Of a DNA stretch of 16,087 bases, positions 1 through 9,972 are shown piece by piece. Position numbers and translations under genes: made by a program. Source of the stretch: Actinomycetes bacterium. GTDB taxonomy: Bacteria; Actinomycetota; Actinomycetes; Mycobacteriales; Micromonosporaceae. The notes below the pieces were generated by a model. It did not search any database, was not told where the DNA came from, and saw only the letters and a program-made list of their open reading frames with translations. Within the stretch, counting starts at the first letter, position 1, and each line of letters starts with the position of its first letter. Location: assembly GCA_023402505.1 (NCBI GenBank), contig JAEYGD010000091.1, forward strand, positions 1 to 16,087. The letters are read 5' to 3'.

Positions 1-450
1 GTCCCCGCCCGCGCGGGGGTCTTCCGATACCGTCATCCGGGCCGCACTTGGCATCCCCCTCGTCCCCGCCCGCGCGGGGGTCTTCCCTGGTGGCCCCAGG
101 CCACGAGCACCCACGGCTCCTCGTCCCCGCCCGCGCGGGGGTCTTCCGCGGTTCATCCTCGGGGCCTGGGTCCAGGCTGACTCGTCCCCGCCCGCGCGGG
201 GGTCTTCCCCATGCCCACCACCACCGGTTACGGCACGTGGACTCGTCCCCGCCCGCGCGGGGGTCTTCCGGTGCTCGTCATGGCCGAGGTGGCAGCGGCC
301 ATCTCGTCCCCGCTCGCGCGGGGGTCTTCCGCCGCGGGTGCCGTACCCGCGCGGCCGGGCGGGCTCGTCCCGCTCGCGCGGGGTTCTTCCGTACGGGCCG
401 CGGCCCGAGTGAGTCGGGGGCTCTCGTCCCTGCCCGCGCGGGGGTCTTCC
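1..450 (+). CRISPR. CRISPR array, type I-E-like, 8 repeats (trailer end)
   Basis: Eight copies of a 28-nt repeat start at about 59, 120, 181, 242, 303, 364 and 423, plus one cut by the left edge (1-25). They alternate with seven spacers, six of 33 nt and one (391-422) of 32 nt, giving a 61-nt period. Each repeat holds a palindromic stem (CCCCGC, 4-nt loop, GCGGGG) and ends in GTCTTCC, the arrangement of type I-E repeats; read this way the crRNA is transcribed rightwards and the leader lies left of the window. The first five repeats are identical where visible. Repeat 6 (303-330) has one change, repeat 7 (364-390) has a one-base deletion plus changes, and repeat 8 (423-450) has one change. Decay at this end marks it as the old, leader-distal end. 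No cas gene is in the window. Confidence 0.97.
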
Positions 451-766
451 GCAAGGCCGGACAGCTCGTGGATGCGGGTGCAGACCCGGCTATCCCGCCT
501 CGACTGGATTGGTTGCCGCGAGATCGTCCGTCGGCGGCTGGCCGAGGGCTGCTGGTTGATCGGGCTGCCGCGGCGGTCAGCCGGATGCTTTCGTCAAGGC
601 TTCGTATGCTGCCGGTCCGTTCCTATGGCGGCGTCCTGCCCGAGTGTCAGCCGCAACGAGCTTTCGAAGCATGCGCCGTCGTGTCGGAGGCACGCCAACG
701 CGGTGTATGTATCCCGCGGGGTTCTGGGCGATTCATGATGTTCGTCCTCACAGCTTGTGACGCCTG
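451..766. other. Non-coding stretch between CRISPR array and rhs promoter
   Basis: About 300 nt between the last repeat and the rhs promoter. Long open frames run through the array and this stretch, but they translate the repeats into periodic Arg/Pro/Ser-rich peptides and have no plausible ribosome-binding site, so I do not call a gene. I see no further repeat copy after 450, no cas gene and no clear terminator. Confidence 0.5.
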
Positions 767-795
767 TTGACCTTGGTGTGACGATCTTCTATCGT
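767..795 (+). promoter_or_regulatory. Putative sigma70-type promoter of the rhs gene
   Basis: TTGACC (767-772) is followed after 17 bp by TATCGT (790-795), a fair match to the actinobacterial housekeeping -35/-10 consensus. It lies 35 nt before the GTG at 831, which has its own GGAGG site at 821-825. Position and spacing fit, but this is a sequence-pattern call only. Confidence 0.45.
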
Positions 796-830
796 TCGCG
801 ATCACTTGCTGGCTGCTGCTGGAGGTCCCG

Positions 831-3800
831 GTGGTCGAGGACGTTGCTGCGTCGTCTGTGTTCGCGCGGCTGGAGAAGGCGATTCGCCGCGGTTCGTTGG
901 CTGCGGCGGTGTTGCTGGCGGTGACGTTGGTTCCCGCGACGCCGGGGCTCGCCGCACCGTCTCGGCCATCGGAGGCGGTGAAGGATCGTTCGGCTCCGGT
1001 GCGGAAGCTGCCGGTGCGTGACGGGTCGGTGTCCCAGTCTGATCAGCAGCGCTGGGGCCGGGGGTCTGCCGAGTTGCCTTCGGCGGGCTCGGCGGTGGTC
1101 GAGGTCGCGAGCGCTGCGAGTCGTCCGGGCGAGGGCAGGACCCGGGTGGGTGGGCTGCCGGTCCGGCTGGCGGCCGAGGCATCTTCGTCGACGCCGGAGC
1201 AGTTGCGGGTGCGGGTGGCGGACCGGGGTGAGGCTGCGGCGGCGGGTGTTCCTGTGTTGCTGCGGTTGGACCGGGTCGACAGCGACGCCAGCCGTGCCCG
1301 GGTGCGGGTGGAGGTTGATTACTCCGGCTTCCGGGAGGCGTTCGGCGCGGACTGGGCGTCGCGGCTGCGGCTGGTGCGGTTGAAGCCGTGCCGGAAGGCC
1401 GAGGTGGTGACCAGTTGTGGTGTGGACGAGGTTCTGAAGACGACCAACGACGTGACGGCGGGGGTGTTGTCGGCGGCGGTTGACGTGGCGGCGGCGCCGG
1501 CTGATGACTTCGCGTCTGTTCGGTTGGGCGCTGAGGCTACGGCGGGGGCGCTGGTCGCGGTGGCGGCCGGCACGGACAGCGAGACCGGGTCGTTCGCGAA
1601 GACTTCGTTGGCGGCGTCTTCGGGGTGGCAGGCCGGCAAGTCTTCGGGTGACTTCAGCTATTCGTATCCGTTGGACGTGCCGCCGTCGCCCGGTGGGCTG
1701 GAGCCGGATATCGAGTTTGCGTACTCGTCTGGTGCTGTCGATGGTCGGACGAACGCGGAGAACGGTCAGACGTCGTGGTTGGGTGAGGGGTGGAGTTACG
1801 AGCCCGGCTACATCGAGCGGTCCTACCGGTCGTGTAAGGATGATCAGCTTCCCGCGCCGACCTATACCAACGCCACGGGTGATCTGTGTTGGCGGCAGGA
1901 CAACGCGACGCTGGTATGGCAGGGCCGGTCGAGCGAGCTGGTACGGGACACCGCGACGGGGGCGTGGCGGCTGGCCGACGATGACGGCAGCCGCATTGAG
2001 CTGCTCCAGGACGGGATGGATTGGAACGCTGCGATCGATGTGCTGTCGCCGGGGGATTTCGACGGCGACGGCAACACGGACGTTATCTCCCGTAACAGCT
2101 CGTACAACTTGGTCTTGTACCGGGTAACGGCGCCGGCGGGTGGATCGGCGGCGGAACGCAGATTGCCACCGGCATGGGCGGTGCGGACATCAGCCTGTCC
2201 GGCGGAGACCACGACGGCGACGGCAAAGCGGACCTGCTGTGGCGCCAAGCGAGTAGCAAGGACGTGTTGCTGCTCGCGGGTAACGGCACCGGAGGTTGGA
2301 AAACCGGATCCTCGGTCAACGTCACAGCGCCAGTGCGTTTGAAGAACGGCGATGACAACGGTGAGCATTGGCGGCTGACCACGACCGACGGCGTGCAGTA
2401 CTACTTCGGTCGTACCCGCCTGCCCGGTTGGCAGGACGGGCAGCGGGAGACCGGCTCGGTATGGACCGTTCCGGTCTTCGGCAACAGCGTCGGCGAGCCC
2501 TGCTGGCGCAGCGGCGGCTTCACATCGGCCTCTTGTTCGCAGGCGTGGCGGTGGAACCTCGACCACGTCGTGGACCCGCACCAGAACTCCATGTCCTACT
2601 GGTACAGCCGGGACCAGGCCCGCACAGGACTGGCGAACAACGCCAACACCACGGCCGTGTATGAGCGGGGCGGCTGGCTGGACCGGATCGAGTACGGCAG
2701 CCGGGTCGGGCAGGAAGTGACCGGCGTCGCGCCGATGCGGGTGCTGTTCACCGTCGCCGACCGGTGCCTGACGTCGTGCTGGTCCGGGTCCACGCCGACG
2801 GCGGCGAACTGGCCGGACACTCCGTGGGACCTGCACTGCGCAACCGGTGCCACGTCCTGCGCCGGCAACGTCTCGCCATCGTTCTGGACCTCCAAGCGCC
2901 TGTCGAAGGTCACCGCGGAGGTGCGCAGCGGTTCAGCGCACACGCCAATGGACGAGTGGGTGGTGACGCACCAGTTCCCGTCCACCGGCGAGACGGCCGT
3001 GAGCCCCGCGTTGTGGCTGGCCACCATCGTGCGCACCGGCCGAGACGGCGGCACGAAGGCCCTGCCCCGCATCGAGTTCGGTGGCACCCGATACGCCAAC
3101 CGCACCGACCACAACGTGTCCGCCGGTGTACCGGTGGTGAACCGCTACCGCATCACCCGCGTCACCGACGAGCACGGCAGCGAAACCGCCGTGACCTACG
3201 AAGGCTCGGACTGCACCATCAGCTCCCAGGCCGACCCGGACAACAACGCCAAGCGCTGCTTCCCGCAGTACTACTACCCGCCCCTTGCCCCTGAATCGGG
3301 CTGGTCATGGTGGAACAAGTACCGGGTCACCAAGGTCGTGGAGAAAGACCTCGTCGGTGGCAGCCCCGACATGGAAGAGACCTACGCCTACTCGACCAGC
3401 GGTTCCTCCACCCCGGTGCTGTGGCATCACAGCGACGGTGCCGGGACCTGGAGCACTCCGTTGGAGAAGCGGACGTGGTCGGACTTCCGGGGCTGGCCCA
3501 CCGTCACCGTCACCACCGGTGCAACCGGGCAAACCCAGTCGCAGACCCGCTCCCTGTACTTCCGGGGCATGGACGGCGACCGCACCGACTCCGGTGAAAC
3601 GGCCCGCGACGCGAAGATCAACAACTCGCTGGGTGAGGTGACCGAGGACCACTCCCACCTCGCCGGCATGCTCCACGAGGAGATCGAGTTCGACGGCGCT
3701 GGCGGAGCGGCCCGCGCCAAGACGATCACCACGCCGTGGCAGCACCGCACCGCGCACCGCCAGTCCGCCGTCGACCTCGCCCAGCCGTCGAACGCGTACG

Positions 3801-6800
3801 CCTACTACACCGAGCCCACCACCGTGCGGAACATGACATGGCTTGCCGGTTCCTCGGCGTGGCGCACCACCCGCACGGTCAACACCTACGAGACCACCCA
3901 CGGCACCCTCACCCGCGTCGAGGACCAGGGTGACGTAGCCAGCGGCAGCGACGACACGTGCACCAGCTACCAGTACGCGCGCAACACCACCGCATGGCTG
4001 ATCGACTTCCCGTCCGAGACCGTCACCACCAACTGCGCCGCCACACCCGGCCCGAACGACGTGCTCTCCGGCACCCGCACCTACTACGACAACACCACCA
4101 CCCTCGGCGCGATCGGCAACCGCGGGCTTACCACCCGCACCGACGCGCTGTCCGGTGCAGCGGGCAGCGCCCTGACCTGGATCACCCGCACGAGGCACAC
4201 CTACGACTCCACCGGCCGGGTACTGACCGACACCGACGCCCTCAACCACACCACCACCACCGCATACACCCCCACCAGCGGCGGTCCAGTCACTCAGGTC
4301 ACCGAAACCAACCCGGCGGCGCACACCACCACCACGACCCTGAACCCGCGGGGTCTTCCGATGACCGTCACCGACGCCAACGGCAAGACCACCACCGGCA
4401 GCTACGACCCGCTGGGCCGGCTGCTCAAGGTATGGCTGCCCGGCCGCACCACCGCCCAGACACCCAACGAGGAGTACGTCTACGGCACCGACAGCCCCAC
4501 CGTCGCCAACTACGTCCAGTCAAAGGTCCTCGGCCCCAACGGCAACCAGATCAGCAGCTTCGAAATCTACGACGGACACCTGCGGCTGCGGCAAACCCAG
4601 GCCACCGCACCCGACGGCAAGCGCGTCATCGGCGACCTCCGCTACGACTCCCGCGGCCTGACCATCAAAGAATCCGCCTTTTACAACAGCACCAGCGCCC
4701 CCACCAGCACCCTGGTGACGTTCGCCGACGCCGACGTGCCCACCCAGCGCCGCTACACCTACGACGGCACCGAAGACCTCACCCGCGACGCCCTGTGGTC
4801 ACTGAACACCGAGAAGTGGCACACCGCCATCACCTACGACGGTGACCGCGTCAACGTCGACCCACCCGCCGGCGGAATCCCGAGCACCAGCATCGAGGAC
4901 GCCAACGGCCGCACCGTCTCGCTGCGGCAATACCACGGGAGCGGGCCCAGCGGCGCCTACGACGAAACCACCTACGCCTACGACCGCCTCGACCGGCTCA
5001 CCACCGTCACCGACGCGGCCGGCAACACCTGGACCCACACCTACGACCGGCTCGACCGCCTCACCGCATCCACCGACCCCGACGCCGGCCAACGCGCCTT
5101 CGGCTACGACAACAACGACCAACTCACCACCACCACCGACGGCCGCGGCGAGGTCCTGCACCGCACCTACGACCCACTCGGCCGGCTCACCGCCCTACGC
5201 GACGACACCTCCACCGGCGCGCTGCGCGCGTCCTGGGTCTACGACACCATCGCCAAGGGCGAACTCACCTCGACCACCCGCCACCACACCACCGGCAGCT
5301 ACGTCCAGCAGGTGACCGGCTACACCGACCTCTACCAACCCGAAGGCCTCACCCACACCATCCCCGCCAGCCAGGGCGCTCTCGCCGGCACCTACACCAC
5401 CGGCTACGGCTACCACCCCAACGGGGCCCTGGCCACCATGGACCTGCCCGCCAAGGGCGGCCTGCCCGCAGAAACCGTCACCTCCACCTACACCAACCAG
5501 GGCTACCCCGCCAGCGTCACCGGCCTCGACACCTACCTCGCCAGCGTCCAATACCACTGGCACGGCGCACCCCACCGACAGATCCTCGGCTCCGGCACCA
5601 AACGCGCCCGCCTCACCACCACCATCGACGACGCCACCGGACGCCTCACCAGATCCGAGGTCCACACCGAAAACCAAACCAGCCCCGACACCTGGGACGA
5701 GAAACTCACCGAGCAGTACACCTACAACCCCGACGGCAACATCACCGCCATCACCGAAACCAGCGGCGCCACCACCGTGGCCAACCAATGCTTCGGCTAC
5801 GACTACCTCCAGCAACTCACCGAGGCCTGGACCACCACCGCCGGTACCTGCCAAGCCACCCCCAGCCAAACCATCGTCGGCGGCGCCGACCCCTACTGGC
5901 ACTCCTACACCTACGACAAGACCGGCAACCGACTCACCGACACCCGCCACACCGCCACCGGCGACACCACACGCACCTACACCTACCCCACTCCCGGCTC
6001 ACCCCGGCCGCACGCCGCGACCGGCATCACCACCAACGGAGGCGGCCCCACCACCAGCTACACCTACGACAACGGCGGCTACCTCACCACCCGCACCGAA
6101 ACCGCCAAGCCCAACCAAACCCTCACCTACGACGCCGAAGGCCACCTCACCGAACTGGTCAACGGCACCACCACCCACACCTACATCTACGACGCCGCCG
6201 GCGGACGTCTCATCGCCGACAACCCTGGCACGGAAAAGATCCTCTACGTCGGCGAAACCGAGTACCACCTAAGCCACACCACCGGCCAGGTCACCGCCAC
6301 CCGCTACTACCCCAACGCCGTCCGCACCACCGACGGACTGTCCTGGATGGCCGGCAACCACCACGGCACCATCCAACTCGCCATCAACGCCACCACCCTC
6401 AATCCCACCCGCCGCCGCCTCACCCCCTACGGCGAACACCGCGGCGCCCCACCCACCGCATGGCCCGACGACAAAGGCTTCGTCGGCGGTGTCAACGACC
6501 CCACCGGCTACACCAACCTCGGCGCCCGCCAATACGACCCCACCACCGGCCGATTCCTGACCGTCGACCCCCTCATCGACTACGCCGCCCCCCCCACCCT
6601 CAACGCCTACACCTACTCCGGAAACAACCCCAACCGATACGCCGACCCCGACGGTCTGCGCCGAATGGAACACGGCGGCGTAGGCGGAGGCGGCGGACCC
6701 CGCGGCGCAACTGGCTCTACCAGCATCGGCAGCTTCGCTCCCTTCCGCTCCGCCAAAGCCGGAGTACGCGGCGGCAACCGTGCCAAGTCGGGCGCACTGA

Positions 6801-7402
6801 GCGCATTTAGGATCGCTCGCGTCGCCAGGACCATCGGCAAAACCAGATCCCTAGCGCACCGTGCCATGCAGAAGGCGGCAAAGCAGGCGAGAGCTAACGC
6901 AAAGGCCACTCGCGCGAAGCAGCAGCGAACAACCAGCAAGGGCTCAAGGCAATCCGCTCGTACTGCCAAGGTCAAATACAAGCGGTCATCGGAACCATCA
7001 AAGAGCGCAAAGGCGGGGAAGTCAAAGTCGGATAGTGGTGATAAGAAGGGTAAGGGAGGTCGCCGCGGAAGTGAAGAAACCCGGAAGCAATTGGATGAGG
7101 TGCGAGACGAGCTACTCGATCTGAATTCCGATTGGATTCACGAGGCGGGAGGCCGCGACAGAGCGAGCGGAGAGAAGCTGGAGGAACGCGCCGTCCGTGA
7201 CCCCGGTGGCTCCGGCCGTAGGCGTTTTCCGGATCTTAGCTTCCGCTTGCCTGACGGATCAAAAGTCTATGTCAATACGGTCGATACTTACAAGAAAGGC
7301 GGGCCAACCAAGCGTGAGCTGGAGGCCGCGATAGATATCGCCGATTGGGGGCGGGGACCCGTCATTATGATCCCCAAGCCTGGAGGGCGAATTAGGAGAT
7401 GA
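831..7402 (+). pseudogene. Secreted SpvB/RHS-repeat polymorphic toxin, frameshifted
   Basis: One long gene in two frames: frame A from GTG 831 (GGAGG at 821-825) and frame B from about 2120 to the stop at 7400-7402. Together they would encode about 2190 residues. Order of parts: Sec-type signal peptide (Arg pair, hydrophobic stretch, predicted cleavage near GLA-AP at residue 41); an SpvB-like domain (SYSYPLDVPPSPGGLEPDI, then the GEGWSYEPGYI motif); two FG-GAP/VCBS-like units with DFDGDGNTD and DHDGDGKAD calcium loops; then many YD repeats (such as TYDPLGRLTAL and TYDRLDRL); and the RHS core end GARQYDPTTGRFLTVDPL, closing at DPDGL (6644-6658). Such proteins form a shell around a C-terminal toxin released into competitor cells. 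The frame break lies in GGG at 2121-2123: restoring one G rejoins LVLYR to GNGAGGW, matching the second unit's LLLAGNGTGGW. It is either a true lesion, a sequencing error or a programmed shift. Confidence 0.85.
6659..7402 (+). other. C-terminal toxin region of the RHS protein (CT1)
   Basis: The 247 codons after the DPDGL end of the RHS core form the variable toxin tail. The first part is a Gly-rich hinge, followed by a roughly 120-residue Lys/Arg/Ala/Ser-rich linker (KAAKQARANAKATRAKQQR and similar), and then a compact domain near the end with FPDLSFRLPDGSKVYVNTVD and PTKRELEAAIDIADW. GC falls and codon use changes from about 6780 on, as is usual for horizontally exchanged toxin tails. The final domain faintly recalls restriction-nuclease-fold toxin tails (an Asp before a beta hairpin, then a conserved helix), but I see no clear E-x-K, so the nuclease reading is weak. 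The downstream gene at 7460 is the expected immunity partner. No Hint domain separates this tail from the RHS core. Confidence 0.6.
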
Positions 7403-7459
7403 CGCGCGCTCTGATAAGCTTGCGTCAAGCGCTCGATCGACCTCTTGGAAGTGGCGGAG

Positions 7460-8014
7460 ATGGCTAGGTTTATTAAGCAGGCAGAGTTGCTACTGTTGCC
7501 CGCCGATGAGCGCGAAATCGTTGATGCCTTGCGGCGGGCGTTCCCGCAGGTCCAGATCTTGGACAATCGAGCTTGGCGTTCACCCGCCGACCCGCCTGTA
7601 TGCGCTGATCTGTCCAGCTGTAGCGACGTGTTGGCGATTTGGAATCCAGAACTCTATCCGACGCTGCCGGTTAGTGTTCGACAGAACGGCGTGATCGATG
7701 GACCTCAGGTGGGGCCGGTGGTGCAATGGATACGGAGCACGCTGCGAGGTGACATACTTGACGCTGGCAGATGGGCCTCATCTAACGATACGACGCGAGA
7801 ACCTGACATGGCGGCCTTCGTCAAGGGTTGTTGGAAGGTATTGATGGCTTTAACCGTAGGCGGGCTGCACAAAGGTGGCCCAGTGGACGGGGTGCCTCGC
7901 CGGATGGGTGTTGACAATTCCTTCCGTGTAGGCCGGCACGCCCTAGAAGCAGCAAGGGATGGCCACTTGAAACTGGCGTCGATAGGCCTACGACTGCTTC
8001 CTCCTGAGGACTAA
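7460..8014 (+). CDS. Putative immunity protein for the RHS toxin tail
   Basis: 184 residues beginning MARFIKQAELLLLP. The ATG at 7460 is preferred over the in-frame TTG at 7445 because GGAA at 7447-7450 gives workable spacing and the family-like start is at MARF. It is a soluble protein with no signal peptide or membrane segment, and I do not recognise a named family. It lies 57 nt after the rhs stop on the same strand and shares the lower GC of the toxin tail, the standard position for a cognate immunity gene that protects the producer and its kin. The function is inferred from position only. It ends at 8014, 10 nt before the stop of the reverse-strand transposase fragment. Confidence 0.6.
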   Translation: MARFIKQAELLLLPADEREIVDALRRAFPQVQILDNRAWRSPADPPVCADLSSCSDVLAIWNPELYPTLPVSVRQNGVIDGPQVGPVVQWIRSTLRGDILDAGRWASSNDTTREPDMAAFVKGCWKVLMALTVGGLHKGGPVDGVPRRMGVDNSFRVGRHALEAARDGHLKLASIGLRLLPPED

Positions 8015-8023
8015 GCTTGATCT

Positions 8024-8299
8024 TTAACCCTCGCGTTGCTTGCGTGCTGCGATGGTCAAGTCTCGCTTGACGGTTTTGCCGACGTCGTGGTGGGGTGCGG
8101 GCCGGCGGTTGCGGGAGCCGGGTGGCCGTCCGGGGCCGGGTCTGCCGGGTTTCGGCGCACTGGCGGGCAGGGCGCTGGTGGGTCGGAGGTTCCGGAACCC
8201 GCGGCGGACGCGGGCGGGGGTGAGCCGCCCGGGTGGGGCGGGTCGCTCCCAGGGGCGGCGTAGGTCGGTGGCCAAGGGTCGGGCCAGGCGGAGTTGAGT
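8024..8299 (-). pseudogene. Transposase C-terminal fragment
   Basis: The reverse strand encodes about 90 residues starting TQLRLARPLATDLRRPWE, through LTPARVRRGFRNLR and PGPGRPPGSRNRRPAP, to HHDVGKTVKRDLTI and a stop at 8024-8026. This matches from memory the C-terminal tail of an actinobacterial DDE transposase group (annotated in databases as the NF041680 family); the catalytic domain is missing. The homology ends at 8299, one base before the tRNA-derived repeat at 8301, so the gene was cut exactly at the recombination junction. The open frame reads on to 8428, but that part is only the antisense of the tRNA repeat. No terminal inverted repeat was found. Confidence 0.7.
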
Positions 8300-8300
8300 A

Positions 8301-8335
8301 CAGAAGGTTAGGGGTTCGAGTCCCTTCGGGCGCGC
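8301..8335 (+). repeat. tRNA-Arg 3' fragment, left copy (att-like direct repeat)
   Basis: 35 nt identical to 13511-13545, and resembling the 3' half of an actinobacterial tRNA-Arg(ACG). It shows a T-arm with loop TTCGAGT closed by AGGGG/CCCTT, then the seven-base acceptor strand CGGGCGC, a G discriminator and, in this copy only, an encoded CCA (to 8338). The 5' half of the tRNA is absent; the transposase fragment lies immediately upstream. This is the usual form of an attachment-site copy left by integration into a tRNA 3' end. Confidence 0.8.
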
Positions 8336-8400
8336 CATCTTGATCAGGGGAGATAGCCAACTGGCTACTCGCCGGTGCCGAGACGGTCGCAGCCCGACTA

Positions 8401-9210
8401 GTGACGGCCAGGGCAGCAGCCACCGCATGCCTGCGAAGCTTCAGCGGCGACACCCAAGTCCTCATGGCGGACGGCAGCACCAAGCCGATCAAGGACATTG
8501 AGGTTGGCGACCTCGTGATGGCCACCGATCCGGAGACCGGGGAGGAGGGAGCCCGCAAAGTAACCCACCTCTGGGTCCACGCGGATCAACTGATAGACCT
8601 CCAAGTCGACGGGGGTGCCGTGACTACGACTGAGGACCATCCGTTCTGGAATGAGACGGACCAGCAATGGCAGGACAGCCAAACACTCGACACCGGTGAC
8701 CTGCTGCTGGCAGCCGACGGAACAACGGTGGCTGTCGGTGGCCTCGACTGGAGCAGCACCCGCCGAGGCATGGCCTACAACCTGACCGTCGCCGGCCTCC
8801 ACACGTACTATGTGCTAGCCGGCAACACGCCGGTGCTCGTACACAACACCAATACTCCGTTTGGTTGCGGGCCCGGCGGCAAACCGATCTACGATATTCC
8901 GGCTGGTTCAAGCGGCGGTCCAGGCGCTGGGCAGCGCATTCCGCCCAGCATGTTGCGGGACTACGACGTGGGCGTGAATGCTGCGCCTGGAAGTACTGGG
9001 CCTCTCTGTTCGTACTGCAGGGCCAATCCGGCTACGTCGATTGACCATGTGCAGCCGCGCAGCAGGGGCGGCGATCTTACCGACGCAAATACGACTCCTG
9101 CCTGCACATTCTGCAATAGCTCTAAGGGGGCAAGAGTGGCCCCGGTGAATCCACCGCCGAACTATACTGGCCCGTGGCCACCGCCTTGGTGGCCATCCGG
9201 AATGCGCTAG
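8401..9210 (+). CDS. Orphan Hint + HNH-nuclease toxin tail (CT2)
   Basis: 269 residues from GTG 8401, but the frame is open back to 8344, just after the tRNA repeat, and there is no ribosome-binding site. It therefore looks like the detached end of a larger RHS-type protein. Residues 10-149 form a pretoxin Hint (intein-like self-cleaving) domain: Cys10, block B TTTEDHPF (His80), and the C-terminal VLVHN (147-149) where the chain would be cut. After a linker comes an HNH nuclease: CSYC (Cys203, Cys206), DHVQPRSRGG (Asp215, His216), Asn230 and CTFC (Cys235, Cys238), a zinc-braced beta-beta-alpha-metal site that would cut DNA. A DUF4265-like gene follows at 9386. Without an initiation signal it may be a silent cassette, expressed only after recombination onto an RHS body. 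Confidence 0.85.
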   Translation: MTARAAATACLRSFSGDTQVLMADGSTKPIKDIEVGDLVMATDPETGEEGARKVTHLWVHADQLIDLQVDGGAVTTTEDHPFWNETDQQWQDSQTLDTGDLLLAADGTTVAVGGLDWSSTRRGMAYNLTVAGLHTYYVLAGNTPVLVHNTNTPFGCGPGGKPIYDIPAGSSGGPGAGQRIPPSMLRDYDVGVNAAPGSTGPLCSYCRANPATSIDHVQPRSRGGDLTDANTTPACTFCNSSKGARVAPVNPPPNYTGPWPPPWWPSGMR

Positions 9211-9238
9211 CGATGGGTTAGGATTCGAGACGTGCGGA

Positions 9239-9273
9239 CCTGGCGGGCGATGTGATCTCCATCGCCCGCCAGG
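9239..9273. terminator. 14-bp perfect hairpin, terminator-like
   Basis: CCTGGCGGGCGATG (9239-9252) pairs perfectly with 9260-9273 around a 7-nt loop. It begins 29 nt after the HNH toxin stop. There is no T-run, which is common for actinobacterial terminators. It separates toxin and partner gene, so the latter probably has its own promoter. Confidence 0.6.
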
Positions 9274-9385
9274 CTTGCGCTTGTCGGCGGTGCTTGGTCG
9301 TTCAGCGGAAGTTGCGCGCGGGTGAAGGTTGCAAACGTTGGCGCAGCCAGGTTTCCGCTGGTAGAGCCTGGGAGGCGGAGCTGTC

Positions 9386-9871
9386 ATGAGGTTCATTACG
9401 CACGATTCGCCAGCATTGAGAGAAGAGAGCAACTACATTGCCCAAGTGGACCTCAAGCCTTTTGGGTTTCCTGACCTTTTTGAACAGGTGTGGCTCCGTC
9501 AACTGGGTGATGCACTTTTCGAGCTTTGCTGCATTCCGTTCCGTGTCTATGGCCTAGCTCTCAGAGATACGGTTCGCGCGACGCCAGATGGCTCGTTTGT
9601 CTCCGAGATTGTCCGACCCTCCGGGAATAGGGCATTGCGAGTTCTTTTGGGTCAGGGTCGAGGGCGGGAAGATGTTGGTCAAGCGGGCCTGAGGATTGAG
9701 GCAGTCGCTCGCGCGGCAGGTCTCCTGTACGAGTGGAGTGGCGATCGCCATATCGCAGTGGACGTACCACCCGACGCGAATGTTGACGATTTGCTTCGGA
9801 TGATTATCGATGAAGAAAAAGGTGCGGGAGCAAACTGGGAGTGGGCTGACGTGGAGCCCTTCCGGCGGTGA
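9386..9871 (+). CDS. DUF4265-like protein, putative immunity to the HNH toxin
   Basis: 161 residues, ATG at 9386 with a GGAG-containing site just before it (GGGAGGCGGAG at about 9370-9380). The central segment FEQVWLRQLGDALFELCCIPF followed by VYGLALRDTVRA, and SGNRALRV further on, matches the DUF4265 pattern as I remember it: a small soluble domain, often found beside polymorphic toxins. Its place directly after the HNH toxin on the same strand suggests it neutralises that nuclease, though binding is inferred. A strong hairpin (9239-9273) lies between the two, so it could be made independently of the toxin, as expected if it protects a cell that keeps a silent toxin cassette. DUF4265 membership is a family-level recognition, not a search result. 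Confidence 0.65.
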   Translation: MRFITHDSPALREESNYIAQVDLKPFGFPDLFEQVWLRQLGDALFELCCIPFRVYGLALRDTVRATPDGSFVSEIVRPSGNRALRVLLGQGRGREDVGQAGLRIEAVARAAGLLYEWSGDRHIAVDVPPDANVDDLLRMIIDEEKGAGANWEWADVEPFRR

Positions 9872-9948
9872 GTTTTGCGCGTGGGCGAGGGCTGGCGCAT
9901 CTCACTGCAAGTGGCGATGGGCTCTTCTTGGGCGCTGCGGTCCGCCTG

Positions 9949-9972
9949 GGTTGCCGTCACGGTTGCCGTCAA
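9949..9972 (+). repeat. GGTTGCCGTCAC tandem motif, copy 1
   Basis: Two near-identical 12-mers side by side, GGTTGCCGTCAC then GGTTGCCGTCAA. A related pair occurs at 11079-11102. Both lie in non-coding DNA flanking the HigBA pair. The function is unknown. Confidence 0.7.

Noticed and set aside
48..770. Long open frames through the CRISPR array (240 and 175 residues)
   Set aside because: They translate the repeat units periodically; no ribosome-binding site or domain.
4348..4360. CRISPR-repeat-like GGGGTCTTCCG inside rhs
   Set aside because: Only about 11 bases agree and it sits in coding sequence (RGLPM); chance in high-GC DNA.
3305..5950. Long Gly/Val-rich reverse frames (3305-4324, 5195-5950) and Arg/His-rich forward frames inside rhs
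   Set aside because: Shadows of a GC-biased coding strand; composition is low-complexity and the RHS frame has clear YD repeats throughout.
7821..8558. Reverse frames containing EGTRTPNLLYS or KGLEPLTFC
   Set aside because: These peptides are the well-known antisense reading of a tRNA 3' end; only the transposase part (8024-8299) is real.
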